Source: Pseudomonas parafulva (GTDB lineage Bacteria; Pseudomonadota; Gammaproteobacteria; Pseudomonadales; Pseudomonadaceae). Taken from it: 64,000 bases of DNA. Both the position numbers and the translations under genes were made by a program. The DNA is taken from positions 372,001-436,000 of the forward strand of contig NZ_CP009747.1 of NCBI RefSeq assembly GCF_000800255.1, in the 5' to 3' direction. Position 1 is the stretch's first letter, and each line of letters opens with the position of its first letter. Shown here in pieces: positions 19,001 to 29,819 of this stretch. The notes under the pieces are model-generated. The model ran no database searches. It had not been told where the DNA came from and saw only the letters and a list, made by a program, of their open reading frames with translations.

Positions 19001-19879
19001 TCACGCCGTCATCGCCGCCACGAACTGCCTCACCAGCACGCTCGCGTCAGCGCGACAGGCCAAGGCCACCGTGCTGTCACAGCGTGGTTTCAGTGTGATG
19101 AACTTCAGCGAAACCGGGGCAATGTCGCGCATGCAGGCCGGCAACAGCGCCACGCCCAAACCGGCCTCGATCAATTGAAGCTGGGTGGTCTTGCGTGACA
19201 CCACCTGGGCGGCCTTGGGAAAGAATCCTGCGTCCAGGCACAGCGAAGCCGACAAGTAACTCAGTCCGCCTCGATGCCGGTGGGGAACGGACACGAAGCG
19301 TTCGTCCTTCAAGCGCTCCAGCGCGGCTTCAGACACGCCAGCCAGCGGATGCTCGGCCGCGACGGCCAGCAACAGCGGTTCGCTGAACAGCTCGTGCAGT
19401 TCGACGCCTTCGTGCTGGCGCAGCACGGGCAGGCGCAGCAGGCCGATGTCCAGGCGTCCTTCGGCGATGTCCAGCAGTTGCGCCTCCGATGACTGCTGGG
19501 CGATTTCCAGGTTGACCTCTGGATGGTTTCGCAGATAGCTGCTCAGGCGCGTCAGCAGTTCGCCCGTGAGGGGAACGGTGCTGGAATGACTCAACTGCAG
19601 GCTGCCGCGCAGACCTTGTCCGACCTCCAGCGCCAGGCGCTGTGCGCTGTCCAGGTCTGCCAGGAGTTGCCGAGCCCGACCGAGAAACGCTTCGCCGGCC
19701 GGAGTCAATCGAGGCTGGCGTGCGGTGCGCTCGAACAGCTGTGTACCGAGATGCTGCTCCAGTTCCTTGATCTGGCGGCTCAAGGCCGATTGGGCGACGT
19801 ACAGCCGCTCGGCAGCCGCCGTGAAGCTGCCGCTGTCGGCGATTTCCACGAAGTAGCGCAGTTGGCGGAGGGAGGTCAT
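19001..19879 (-). CDS. LysR-family transcriptional regulator
   Basis: This 292-residue regulator has an N-terminal winged HTH (residues 1-60, with AAAERLYVAQSALSRQIKELE) and a C-terminal periplasmic-binding-protein-like effector domain. It is divergent from a TSUP permease gene, and the 101-base space between them holds a perfect 9-bp inverted repeat, so it probably controls that permease. The effector is unknown. Confidence 0.88.
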   Translation of the reverse strand: MTSLRQLRYFVEIADSGSFTAAAERLYVAQSALSRQIKELEQHLGTQLFERTARQPRLTPAGEAFLGRARQLLADLDSAQRLALEVGQGLRGSLQLSHSSTVPLTGELLTRLSSYLRNHPEVNLEIAQQSSEAQLLDIAEGRLDIGLLRLPVLRQHEGVELHELFSEPLLLAVAAEHPLAGVSEAALERLKDERFVSVPHRHRGGLSYLSASLCLDAGFFPKAAQVVSRKTTQLQLIEAGLGVALLPACMRDIAPVSLKFITLKPRCDSTVALACRADASVLVRQFVAAMTA

Positions 19880-19884
19880 CCTTG

Positions 19885-19923
19885 ATATGCCTTTTCGAGA
19901 TGGGTATGGGGGTCAAGGCATAT
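19885..19923. promoter_or_regulatory. Inverted repeat in the LysR/permease intergenic region
   Basis: ATATGCCTT (19885-19893) and AAGGCATAT (19915-19923) are perfect inverted arms 21 bases apart. A further GGCATA lies at 19929-19934, 12 bases from the GGCATA in the right arm. Arms one helical face apart between divergent genes are typical of regulator binding. Confidence 0.55.
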
Positions 19924-19980
19924 TAGTCGGCATAGCTTAAGGGTGGCTAACCTTGTGCTGTCTTTCCAGGAAACCTGCAC

Positions 19981-20736
19981 ATGTTCATTGCGCTTCCTTT
20001 TACAGGGTTGGAGTGGCTGCCGATCCTATTAGGCATTGCTGCCGCTTACGTCGTCTTTGGCATTGCCGGCTTCGGCACCGCGTTGATTGCCGGGCCGGTG
20101 TTGATCCATTTCATGCCGTTGTCGCGGATCATTCCGCTGCTGGTGTTGCTCGATTTCGTCGCCGCTTTCGGCAACCTGCTGCCGTCGCGACGTGATGTGG
20201 TGCGCAGCGAACTGCTGCGCCTGCTGCCGTGCATGGCGCTGGGCTGCACCTTGGGCGTGGCGTTCCTGCTGCACCTGAAATCGGACCTGCTGCTCTTGCT
20301 CATGGGGCTGTTCGTCACCGCTTACGCGCTCTACAGCCTCTGCGTGAAGGCTCGCCCGCATCGTCTGGCCGCCGCCTGGGCGGTGCCCATGGGGACGGTG
20401 GGCGGGCTGTTCGGGGCACTGTTCGGCAGTGGCGGCTTTCTCTATGCGATCTACCTCAGTGCGCGGCTGACGGCCAAGGAGCACGTGCGGGCGACGCAGA
20501 GCGCATTGATCAGTTGCAGCACCCTGGTGCGGCTGGCGCTGTTCCTGGTGGCCGGGGTGTATGCCGACAGTCGCTTGCTGTGGCTGGCGGTGTGCTTGCT
20601 GCCGGTGATGGCGAGCGGCTTGTGGCTGGGGCGGCGCCTGAGCCTGCGCCTGTCCCGCGAGGCCTTCGTGCGTCTGGTCACCTGGTTGGTGCTGGCCAGT
20701 GGGCTGGCGCTGATCGGTCGCTACCTCACGGGCTGA
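19981..20736 (+). CDS. TSUP/TauE-SafE family permease
   Basis: This 251-residue membrane protein has about eight hydrophobic segments and belongs to the sulfite/sulfonate exporter (TSUP) family. The duplicated N-terminal glycine-rich helix is AAYVVFGIAGFGTALIAGP and the second is GTVGGLFGALFGSGGFLY. Family members carry small organic or sulfur anions. The substrate is not predictable; the divergent LysR gene suggests induction by it. Confidence 0.83.
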   Translation: MFIALPFTGLEWLPILLGIAAAYVVFGIAGFGTALIAGPVLIHFMPLSRIIPLLVLLDFVAAFGNLLPSRRDVVRSELLRLLPCMALGCTLGVAFLLHLKSDLLLLLMGLFVTAYALYSLCVKARPHRLAAAWAVPMGTVGGLFGALFGSGGFLYAIYLSARLTAKEHVRATQSALISCSTLVRLALFLVAGVYADSRLLWLAVCLLPVMASGLWLGRRLSLRLSREAFVRLVTWLVLASGLALIGRYLTG

Positions 20737-20784
20737 GCAGGGCGTAGACTTGCGCGATCGCTACAGTTTCAGGCCTGACCCTTC

Positions 20785-22886
<2,102 letters not shown>

Positions 22887-22926
22887 CCCCTGAAGCCGCG
22901 CCGCGCGGCTTCGCCACATGTGACAA

Positions 22927-22960
22927 ACGATGGCTGCGTCGATGCAGCCATCGTGTTTTT
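22927..22960 (+). terminator. Intrinsic terminator between guaB and guaA
   Basis: ACGATGGCTGC (22927-22937) pairs with its complement (22944-22954) across 6 bases and runs into GTTTTT. A second perfect 9-bp hairpin without a T-run lies at 22892-22912. guaA may thus rely on partial read-through or its own promoter. Confidence 0.8.
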
Positions 22961-22971
22961 CCCCCGATCAA

Positions 22972-22999
22972 CTTGCAGCTTGCAGCTTCAAGCTCGCAG
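22972..22999 (+). repeat. Heptamer repeat cluster before guaA (4 units)
   Basis: Four consecutive 7-base units (CTTGCAG, CTTGCAG, CTTCAAG, CTCGCAG) end 19 bases before the guaA start codon. They belong to the CTTGNNN family also found near purT, ffh and thrC. Confidence 0.7.
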
Positions 23000-23018
23000 C
23001 TGAATCAGAGATTCCCCC

Positions 23019-24596
23019 ATGGCCCTCGACATTCACGCTCACCGCATCCTGATCCTCGATTTCGGTTCCCAGTACACCCAGTTGATCGCCCGCCGTGTAC
23101 GCGAGATCGGCGTGTATTGCGAACTGCACCCGTTCGACATGGACGATGAGGCGATTCGCGAATTCAACCCACGCGGCATCATCCTCGCCGGTGGTCCCGA
23201 GTCGGTTCACGAAGCCAACAGCCCACGCGCGCCGCAGGCCGTGTTCGACCTGAAGGTGCCGGTGCTGGGCATCTGCTACGGCATGCAGACCATGGCCGAG
23301 CAGATGGGCGGCAAGGTTGCCGGCTCCGAGCTGCGTGAGTTCGGCTATGCCCGAGTCGATGTAGTCGGCAAGAGCCGCCTGCTCGACGGCATCGAAGACC
23401 ATGTCGATGCCGACGGCGTGCTGGGGCTGGACGTGTGGATGAGCCACGGCGACAAGGTCACCCAGATGCCGGCCGACTTCCACGTGCTGGCCAGCACCCC
23501 GAGCTGCCCGATTGCTGGCATGTTCGACGACGCGCGCGGCTACTACGGCGTGCAGTTCCACCCGGAAGTGACCCACACCAAGCAGGGCGGTCGCATCCTG
23601 TCGCGTTTCGTCCAGGACATCTGCGGCTGCGAAGCCCTGTGGACCCCCTCCAACATCGTCGAAGACGCCATCGCTCAAGTGCGCGAGCAAGTGGGTTCGG
23701 CCAACGTCCTGCTGGGCCTGTCCGGCGGTGTCGACAGCTCGGTGGTCGCGGCGCTGCTGCACCGCGCCATCGGCGATCAACTGACCTGCGTGTTCGTCGA
23801 CAACGGCCTTCTGCGCCTGCACGAGGGCGACCAGGTGATGGCCATGTTCAAGGAGAACATGGGCGTCAAGGTGATCCGCGCCGACGCCGAGAAGCAGTTC
23901 CTCGATAACCTGGCCGGCGAAGCCGACCCGGAGAAGAAGCGCAAGATCATCGGCCGCACCTTCATCGACGTGTTCGATGCCGAGGCCAGCAAGCTGCCCA
24001 ACATCCAGTTCCTCGCCCAAGGCACCATCTACCCCGACGTGATCGAGTCGGCCGGCGCCAAGAGCGGCAAGGCCCACGTGATCAAGTCGCACCACAACGT
24101 CGGCGGCCTGCCGGAGGAAATGAACCTCAAGCTGGTCGAGCCGCTGCGCGAGCTGTTCAAGGATGAAGTGCGCAAGATCGGCCTGGAGTTGGGCCTGCCG
24201 TACGACATGGTCTACCGCCACCCGTTCCCAGGCCCGGGCCTGGGTGTGCGTATCCTCGGCGAAGTGAAGAAGGACTACGCCGACATCCTGCGCCGCGCCG
24301 ACCACATCTTCATCGAAGAACTGCGCAAGGCTGACTGGTATCACAAGACCAGCCAGGCCTTCGTCGTATTCCAGCCGGTGAAGTCGGTAGGCGTCGTCGG
24401 CGACGGCCGCCGCTACGCCTGGGTCGTTGCCCTGCGCGCCGTGGAGACCGTGGACTTCATGACCGCACGCTGGGCGCACCTGCCTTACGAGCTGCTGGAG
24501 ACCGTCAGCGGGCGCATCATCAACGAGATCGAAGGCATCTCGCGGGTGACTTACGACGTGTCGAGCAAGCCGCCGGCGACGATTGAGTGGGAATGA
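23019..24596 (+). CDS. guaA: GMP synthase (glutamine-hydrolysing)
   Basis: This 525-residue enzyme converts XMP to GMP. The N-terminal class I glutamine amidotransferase has the catalytic Cys in [14 protein letters not shown] and the His/Glu in [12 protein letters not shown]. An ATP-pyrophosphatase domain ([16 protein letters not shown]) and a C-terminal dimerisation domain ending PPATIEWE follow. The ribosome site is weak and a heptamer repeat cluster fills the leader. The 3' end of guaA is a known integration hot spot in many bacteria, and accessory genes follow here. Confidence 0.96.
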   Translation: MALDIHAHRILILDFGSQYTQLIARRVREIGVYCELHPFDMDDEAIREFNPRGIILAGGPESVHEANSPRAPQAVFDLKVPVLGICYGMQTMAEQMGGKVAGSELREFGYARVDVVGKSRLLDGIEDHVDADGVLGLDVWMSHGDKVTQMPADFHVLASTPSCPIAGMFDDARGYYGVQFHPEVTHTKQGGRILSRFVQDICGCEALWTPSNIVEDAIAQVREQVGSANVLLGLSGGVDSSVVAALLHRAIGDQLTCVFVDNGLLRLHEGDQVMAMFKENMGVKVIRADAEKQFLDNLAGEADPEKKRKIIGRTFIDVFDAEASKLPNIQFLAQGTIYPDVIESAGAKSGKAHVIKSHHNVGGLPEEMNLKLVEPLRELFKDEVRKIGLELGLPYDMVYRHPFPGPGLGVRILGEVKKDYADILRRADHIFIEELRKADWYHKTSQAFVVFQPVKSVGVVGDGRRYAWVVALRAVETVDFMTARWAHLPYELLETVSGRIINEIEGISRVTYDVSSKPPATIEWE

Positions 24597-24638
24597 TCCC
24601 GCGTTCGGTTTAGACCGGTATCAAGTAGTAGAAGCGAC

Positions 24639-24674
24639 ACCCAAAGCCCGCGTCCCTGCGGGCTTTGGGTTTTT
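24639..24674 (+). terminator. Intrinsic terminator after guaA
   Basis: Perfect 13-bp arms (24639-24651 and 24658-24670) surround a 6-base loop, followed by TTTTT. Confidence 0.93.
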
Positions 24675-24879
24675 GGAAGTTGGGAATAAGTAACGCTGTG
24701 CAGTGTTTTTGACGCGTTATAGAATCACCGACTGTATTGAATACCACGAATGCAGTTTCCGCGAATGGCTAAACTGCCTAACCCAAAACACGGATAGCCT
24801 TAGGTGATTTACACTACGCTTGTCCGGCCAGTGCTCGCAGCCTGGGATGTACTCATGATGATGTATAAGGATGTCTAAC

Positions 24880-25284
24880 ATGTTTTATGTGCAGGATGCT
24901 GTGCTGGTGTTTGTTTTGCTTGGTATTCCCTATGCCTTTTTACTTAAAAAGGCGGGGCTCTCTCCGTATTGGTCGTTGATGTTCATGATTGTCCCATTCG
25001 GTATACCGTTGGGCGCATGGATTGGCTTCCCGATTCTTGCCCTCAGGGCATGGCCTGCCAGGAATGAATTACCCAACAGGTACTTCCTGGCCGTTCCTCA
25101 AAACGTCACGTTGGTCCTGCTCCACCTTGTGATGCCGATCTTTTCAATCTTTGTAATTCTCAAGAAGTCTGGCTACAGCGGATGGTGGTGTTTGACCGCT
25201 GTGATACCTCCAGCCGCTTTCATCATGCTCTGGGTCATTGCATTCAAGAAAAGAACAATGCAAGCACCCGTAGCGCCATGCTAG
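24880..25284 (+). CDS. Small membrane protein with a duplicated helix unit
   Basis: This 134-residue protein has three or four hydrophobic segments. Two stretches look like copies of one unit: LKKAGLSPYWSLMFMIVPFG and LKKSGYSGWWCLTAVIPPA, each a short basic/glycine turn followed by a Trp- and Pro-containing helix. That pattern recurs in small DUF805-like membrane proteins, but I cannot assign a family firmly. ATG 24880 is preferred to 24871 because AAGGA then lies 8 bases upstream. The gene and its upstream 200 bases are clearly AT-richer than neighbours, which suggests acquisition. No function can be given. Confidence 0.62.
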   Translation: MFYVQDAVLVFVLLGIPYAFLLKKAGLSPYWSLMFMIVPFGIPLGAWIGFPILALRAWPARNELPNRYFLAVPQNVTLVLLHLVMPIFSIFVILKKSGYSGWWCLTAVIPPAAFIMLWVIAFKKRTMQAPVAPC

Positions 25285-25361
25285 TGGGCTAGCGTCATTC
25301 GCTTTTTATGCCCTGTCTTAGAAGTGAGCTGAGCCCCATGTTTCGGGGTTCACGCGAACGT

Positions 25362-25405
25362 GGTGGGAGCGGCCTTGTGCCGCGAAAGGGCCGCGAAGCG
25401 GCCCC
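25362..25405. repeat. REP-like element
   Basis: A GTGGGAGCGGCCTTGTG start followed by the hairpin GGGCCGC-GAA-GCGGCCC (25388-25404) matches the repetitive extragenic palindrome type common in P. putida-group genomes. It lies between two convergent genes, its usual setting, and may act as a bidirectional terminator or transcript stabiliser. Confidence 0.75.
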
Positions 25406-25471
25406 AGCATTCTTTAGGCGAACAGCATTACCGTAAATACGGGATTTGTTGTTTCAGGCAAAGACGTTCAA

Positions 25472-27769
25472 TCAGAAGTCATAACGCACATTGGCCATGA
25501 AACTGTTTGCATCGAAACCACTGCGGGCCAGGTAGTTGTAACTTCCACCTACGTTCCATGCGCCCACGCGATAGGTCGCGCCGAGTCCCAGCTCGTAGCT
25601 GTCGCGTGCCGGCGTGGCACCGGTGGTGGTGAACGCGTTGCCGCCGAGCACGAAGGTCGAGGTGGTGCTGGCCTTGTCGCCGATGAAGTCGTGCCAAGCC
25701 ATCAATTTGGCCTCCGGCTCCAGGCTGCCCACGCCCATGTCGAAGGCTGCCGCCAGGCGAGCGCCCAGGCCCATTTCGCCGATTTCATAGCGCTGGCTGC
25801 CGACTTTGAGGGCGGCCGAGCTGCCTTTTTCCCGGTACGAATCGATCGACACATTGGCATAGCGTGCCCCGACCTGCGGTTCCACAAGCCATTGCTTGTC
25901 GAGTTGGAAGCGGTAGCCGGCCAATGCATTGACGCCGAAGATCTCGCTGTCGTAATCGGCTTTGGCGCGGGTGCCGGCAATGTAGCGTTTGGATGCGTTG
26001 TCGTTCCAGCCATACATCAGCGAGGTATCGACGAAGACGTTGCCGCGCGTCCAGTTGCCGTACAAGGTCAGGGCATGGCCGCTGACATCGGTTTTGTGGC
26101 CCAGGTCGGATTTGACGTCGCTGGTCAGGTAGCTGTAGGCCAGGCCCAGGGTGGTGTCGGCATTGAGCTTGCCATCGGCACCCAGGGCGATGCCTTTGGT
26201 CTTGGCGTCGTAGCCTTGGACGCCGTGGCGGTTGTCCTGGTTGGCATCGCTGGACAGCGTTTGCAGCCAGACGCCTTGCTCAGGTAGTACTTCACCGGAA
26301 GACAGGCCGCTACGCGCTTTGCCGGCGCGCGCGTGAATGGCATTGGCCACCAGATTCAGGCTGTCGGTGGCGGCATTGATCACGCCACGGCTGACGTCCG
26401 GCGTCAGGGTTTCGGCCAGTTGGGCGAGTTCGGCGTTGCTGGCGGCGCTGGCGAAACGCTGGAAGACCGGGTCGCTTTCGGCGATCTGGCCCATGATCGT
26501 GTTCTTCAGCGGATTCACGGCGTTGACCGCGTTGTCCGAACCGCTGGCCTCCACCACGTTCTGTGCGACCTCCTCATCGCTGCGGGTGGTCACCAATGCT
26601 TTGACGTCCTGGCCTTCGATACCGAAGTTCTTGACTTCGAGCAGGGCCGACGAAGACACCACGGAGAGGTTCTGTTGTTCTTCCCAGGTGCCGGAATTGA
26701 TCAGCGTGTAGCGTGTGCCTTGGGCAGATGTGCGGAAATCGTCGGAGCGCGCTTGCAGTTCGACCTGGCTACCTTTGGAGAAGTAGGTATTGCCGGTGAC
26801 TTTCAGGATCGGCGTGTTGGGCTGTGTGTCGTTGTCCAGCAACAGGCGCAGGCGTGCGGTGTCGCTGTCCAAGTCGAGGTCGCCGACGATCGTGGTCTGT
26901 GGGCGCAGCAGCGTTAGGCGGCCTCCGTCAATATCGACGAAGCCGCTGCGAATGGTCGAGCCATCGAACTGCGCATCGCCTTTGACCAGGACACCGCCCA
27001 GGCCCTGCAGGTCTCCCTTCACTTGGCCGCCGCGCCAGTAAAAGTAGGTATTAGGTGCATCCTCGTCGGCCAGAATCGCTGCGACGCCGCCTTCGATCAG
27101 GCCGCTGGTCTGGGTGATGCTGAGCAGGTTCCCCGGTGTGCTGGCATCGATGACGTGGATACCTACACCGTCGGCTGAAATAGTCCCACTGTTGTTGACG
27201 TCGGACTGATAAGGAGAGCCCGGCGCGTTACCGGTGAATTGAGCTTTATCGAGCACGATGCCCTCAGCGTCGGTGCCACGTGCCGTTATGGTGCCGGTGT
27301 TGTTGATGCGCGCTTGAGTCGAGCTGATCCACATGCCTTCGGCCTCTTCACCCGTGACGGTGATGTTGCCGGAGTTATTCACCTCGCCTGCGATCTTGGT
27401 CCGATACATTTGCAGACCGCCGCCGAGATCACCGCTCACCGTGATGTCACCCTGGTTGATCACATCGCCAGCGATGTTGGCGTACAAGCCGTCGATCGAG
27501 ATTCCTGCTGCGAATCCTTTTGAGCTATCTGCTCGGTTGATTGTGCCTCGGTTTATTACGTTACCTGCCAGGGTGACGTCATTAAACCTAACCCCTGCGT
27601 TCTGGGAGGTGCCGGTGAAGGTGGCATTATTGAAAACTTCACCGGTACTAAGGTAGCCCCCAGTACTCAGATCGTGATTCAGATTGTTCAGGGGTTCAGC
27701 TTGGAGTGGGGCAACGACAGCTGCCACGGAGAGCGCCAACAGTGAGCGGCGCAGAGGGGAAATAGTCAA
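25472..27769 (-). CDS. Type Va autotransporter, outer-membrane barrel protein
   Basis: This 765-residue secreted protein has a signal peptide (RRSLLALSVAAVVAPLQA), a passenger of about 460 residues and a C-terminal autotransporter barrel of about 270 residues ending VRYDF with the terminal Phe required for outer-membrane assembly. The passenger has repeating short units such as VINRGTINRADS, VINQGDITVSGD and VNNSGNITVTGE (N-x-G-x-I pattern), as in beta-helical adhesin-like passengers. No protease triad or lipase motif is visible. I chose TTG 27769 because TAAGGA lies upstream at good spacing and the signal peptide then begins normally; an ATG 15 codons earlier is possible. It is divergent from the sheath gene. 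Adhesion or surface interaction is the likeliest role, without a known target. Confidence 0.82.
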   Translation of the reverse strand: MTISPLRRSLLALSVAAVVAPLQAEPLNNLNHDLSTGGYLSTGEVFNNATFTGTSQNAGVRFNDVTLAGNVINRGTINRADSSKGFAAGISIDGLYANIAGDVINQGDITVSGDLGGGLQMYRTKIAGEVNNSGNITVTGEEAEGMWISSTQARINNTGTITARGTDAEGIVLDKAQFTGNAPGSPYQSDVNNSGTISADGVGIHVIDASTPGNLLSITQTSGLIEGGVAAILADEDAPNTYFYWRGGQVKGDLQGLGGVLVKGDAQFDGSTIRSGFVDIDGGRLTLLRPQTTIVGDLDLDSDTARLRLLLDNDTQPNTPILKVTGNTYFSKGSQVELQARSDDFRTSAQGTRYTLINSGTWEEQQNLSVVSSSALLEVKNFGIEGQDVKALVTTRSDEEVAQNVVEASGSDNAVNAVNPLKNTIMGQIAESDPVFQRFASAASNAELAQLAETLTPDVSRGVINAATDSLNLVANAIHARAGKARSGLSSGEVLPEQGVWLQTLSSDANQDNRHGVQGYDAKTKGIALGADGKLNADTTLGLAYSYLTSDVKSDLGHKTDVSGHALTLYGNWTRGNVFVDTSLMYGWNDNASKRYIAGTRAKADYDSEIFGVNALAGYRFQLDKQWLVEPQVGARYANVSIDSYREKGSSAALKVGSQRYEIGEMGLGARLAAAFDMGVGSLEPEAKLMAWHDFIGDKASTTSTFVLGGNAFTTTGATPARDSYELGLGATYRVGAWNVGGSYNYLARSGFDANSFMANVRYDF

Positions 27770-28238
27770 AGCAGTATCCTTACAAGGCAGAGACTGGCAG
27801 GGAACGATCCGCATTGGCGTCTACTGTTGGCATCCCTGCCAGCTTTTCAGTGGAGTGCTGAATCAAGCGCGCGTGAATTTACACGAATGAAGATGGCAAT
27901 TCACCACTATCCATTCAGCGTGCGGCCAGATATTTCAGAAATGCGACAGGTGTCTCTCAGGTCTGGACTTTCTCTAATGTTTAATCGGAAATCGTTCGAG
28001 CGATTTCAGCGATGCCATAGCCCAGCAGCGACGAGACGAGGGCGGGCCATCGCGCGACAGCGAATGTGAAGATTGGCTGAAATGCCTCGATAGGGTTGGC
28101 AGCGATTCGAACGGTTAGTGGCTAAAAGCCGCTATCGTGCTAGCGTCACTCCTACCCGTATTTCTGGTTCAGCGGGGCGCATTGGCTCCCTGCATGGCGG
28201 TCGATTCGCCTCCCACTCCTACATGACGAGGACACGCC
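27770..28238. other. 469-base intergenic region between autotransporter and sheath genes
   Basis: No credible gene is seen in either strand. It contains a near-perfect 18-bp palindrome (27989-28006), a small TAGTGGCT/AGCCGCTA hairpin (28116-28134), and the GAGGA ribosome site of the sheath gene (28228-28232). Base composition is AT-richer in the 27.88-28.0 kb part. Divergent promoters for both flanking genes are expected here, but no strong consensus pair is visible. Confidence 0.5.
27989..28006. promoter_or_regulatory. 18-bp palindrome between autotransporter and sheath genes
   Basis: AAATCG-TTCGAG-CGATTT is an inverted repeat with a TCGA centre and a single mismatched pair. A related half (TTCGAACGGTT) lies at 28106-28116. 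Its place in a divergent intergenic region suggests a regulator operator; the regulator is unknown. Confidence 0.45.
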
Positions 28239-29819
28239 ATGATCTCCACTCCCAAGACGCCCGGCGTGTACATCACCGAGCTCAATGCGTTTCCCAACTC
28301 AGTCGCGCCCATCGCGACCGCTGTGCCCGCGTTCATCGGCTATACGCCGCGCGCCGATTATCGAGGCGCGTCCTATTACAACAAGGCCGTGAAGATCACC
28401 TCGTTCGCCGAGTTCCAGGCCTATTTCCTGCTGGACAATCCGCCGCCGCCGGCGGAGCCGGCGCGCCAATACAGTCCTGCGTACTACCTGGTAGCGCAGA
28501 ACGCGCAACCTGACTCGGGTCAGTTCGTGCTGATCGGCGGCACGTACTATTCGATAGTGCCCGACCCCAGCACCGTCTATTACCTCTACAACAGCATTCG
28601 CCTGTTCTATCAGAACGGCGGCGGCGATGCCTACGTCGTTGCGGTCGGCGCCTATGGTGCACCCAGCCACAGGCCGGCCAGCGATGCATCGGCACCTGTC
28701 GTCAACCCCAACGTACAATTGGCCGATCTGCAACGAGGCTTGAGTGTGCTGCTCAAGGAGGCGGAGCCGACCTTGTACATCTGTCCAGAGGCCACCCTGC
28801 TGACGGTGGCCGACAACGGCACACTGATGCGGGGGATGCTGGAGCAGGCCGAGCAGATGGGTACTGCGCTCTGCGTGTTCGACATCATTGGCGCAGACAA
28901 ACCTGATCCGGTCCACTACACCCAGGACATTCAGACCTTCCGTGGCAACGTCGGTCAAAATGGGCTGAGCTATGGCGCCTGCTATTACCCGTTCATCGGC
29001 ACCCACGTGATGCAGCCGGCCGAGATGGATTTCACCCAGCTGTTCGGGGGCGATACCGCGCAACTGGCGGCGTTGATCAATCCGCCGGCAGCACCGAATG
29101 TAGCGGTCGCGGCACTGCTGGAAATGATCCTGACACCGCCGGCCCAGGCGATGAGCAACAGCCAGTTGCAGGCCGGGCTGCTCAACGCCAGTCAGAGCTA
29201 CCGAACAATCATCGAAAAAGTGCTCGAATGCGTCAACGTGCTGCCCCCCAGCGGCGCGATGGCGGGGGTCTACGCGGCAAGCGACAACTCAGGAGGGGTG
29301 TGGAGTGCCCCGGCCAACAGGGGCATCGTCGGTGCCGTCAGCTTGCCGATTCAGCTGTCCGACGCCCAGCAGGAAGGTCTCAACATCGATGCCGATTCGG
29401 GCAAGTCGGTCAACGCCATCCGCTCTTTCCAAGGCGCGGGCATTTTGATCTGGGGGGCACGCACCCTCGACGGCAACAGCCAGGACTGGCGCTATATCCC
29501 GGTGCGCCGGACCATGATCTTCCTTGAGCAGTCGATCAAGCTGGCCGCGCAGCCCTATGTGTTCCAGCCCAACACCGCCGACACTTGGGGCGCCGTGAAG
29601 GCCATGATCACCAGCTTCCTCACCGGTATCTGGAAGGCGGGTGGCCTGCGGGGAGCGACCCCTGATGAGGCGTTCCACGTGAGCGTCGGGCTGGGGTCGA
29701 CCATGACCCCGGAAGACTTGCTTGACGGCTACCTGCGTATCAGCGTCCAGGTCGCGGTGATGAGGCCGGCCGAGTTCCTCACCATCGCCATCGTTCAGGA
29801 GCAGGCCAAGTCCGACTGA
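28239..29819 (+). CDS. Contractile tail sheath protein, isolated gene
   Basis: This 526-residue protein matches the contractile sheath family of myophages, R-type pyocins and extracellular contractile injection systems. The N-terminus TPGVYITELNAFPNS followed by ATAVPAFIGYTPRA is the typical sheath start. The last 110 residues form the conserved sheath C-terminal domain, with WRYIPVRRTMIFLEQSI (from about residue 417), the YVFQPNTADTWGAV segment, FLTGIWKAGGLRGATPDEAF and the closing RPAEFLTIAIVQE. A variable insertion domain lies between. The ATG has a good ribosome site (GAGGA). No tube, baseplate, spike, AAA+ ATPase, tape-measure or lysis gene is nearby: the flanks are an autotransporter and a multicopper oxidase. 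The reading frame is intact, which argues against simple decay. Function as a lone gene is unknown. Confidence 0.85.
   Translation: MISTPKTPGVYITELNAFPNSVAPIATAVPAFIGYTPRADYRGASYYNKAVKITSFAEFQAYFLLDNPPPPAEPARQYSPAYYLVAQNAQPDSGQFVLIGGTYYSIVPDPSTVYYLYNSIRLFYQNGGGDAYVVAVGAYGAPSHRPASDASAPVVNPNVQLADLQRGLSVLLKEAEPTLYICPEATLLTVADNGTLMRGMLEQAEQMGTALCVFDIIGADKPDPVHYTQDIQTFRGNVGQNGLSYGACYYPFIGTHVMQPAEMDFTQLFGGDTAQLAALINPPAAPNVAVAALLEMILTPPAQAMSNSQLQAGLLNASQSYRTIIEKVLECVNVLPPSGAMAGVYAASDNSGGVWSAPANRGIVGAVSLPIQLSDAQQEGLNIDADSGKSVNAIRSFQGAGILIWGARTLDGNSQDWRYIPVRRTMIFLEQSIKLAAQPYVFQPNTADTWGAVKAMITSFLTGIWKAGGLRGATPDEAFHVSVGLGSTMTPEDLLDGYLRISVQVAVMRPAEFLTIAIVQEQAKSD

Noticed and set aside
16624..19098. An 824-codon open frame on the plus strand opposite the peptidase and xseA
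   Set aside because: It spans two real genes on the other strand and two intergenic regions, and its translation is low-complexity Gln/Ala/Arg-rich. It is a GC-rich shadow.
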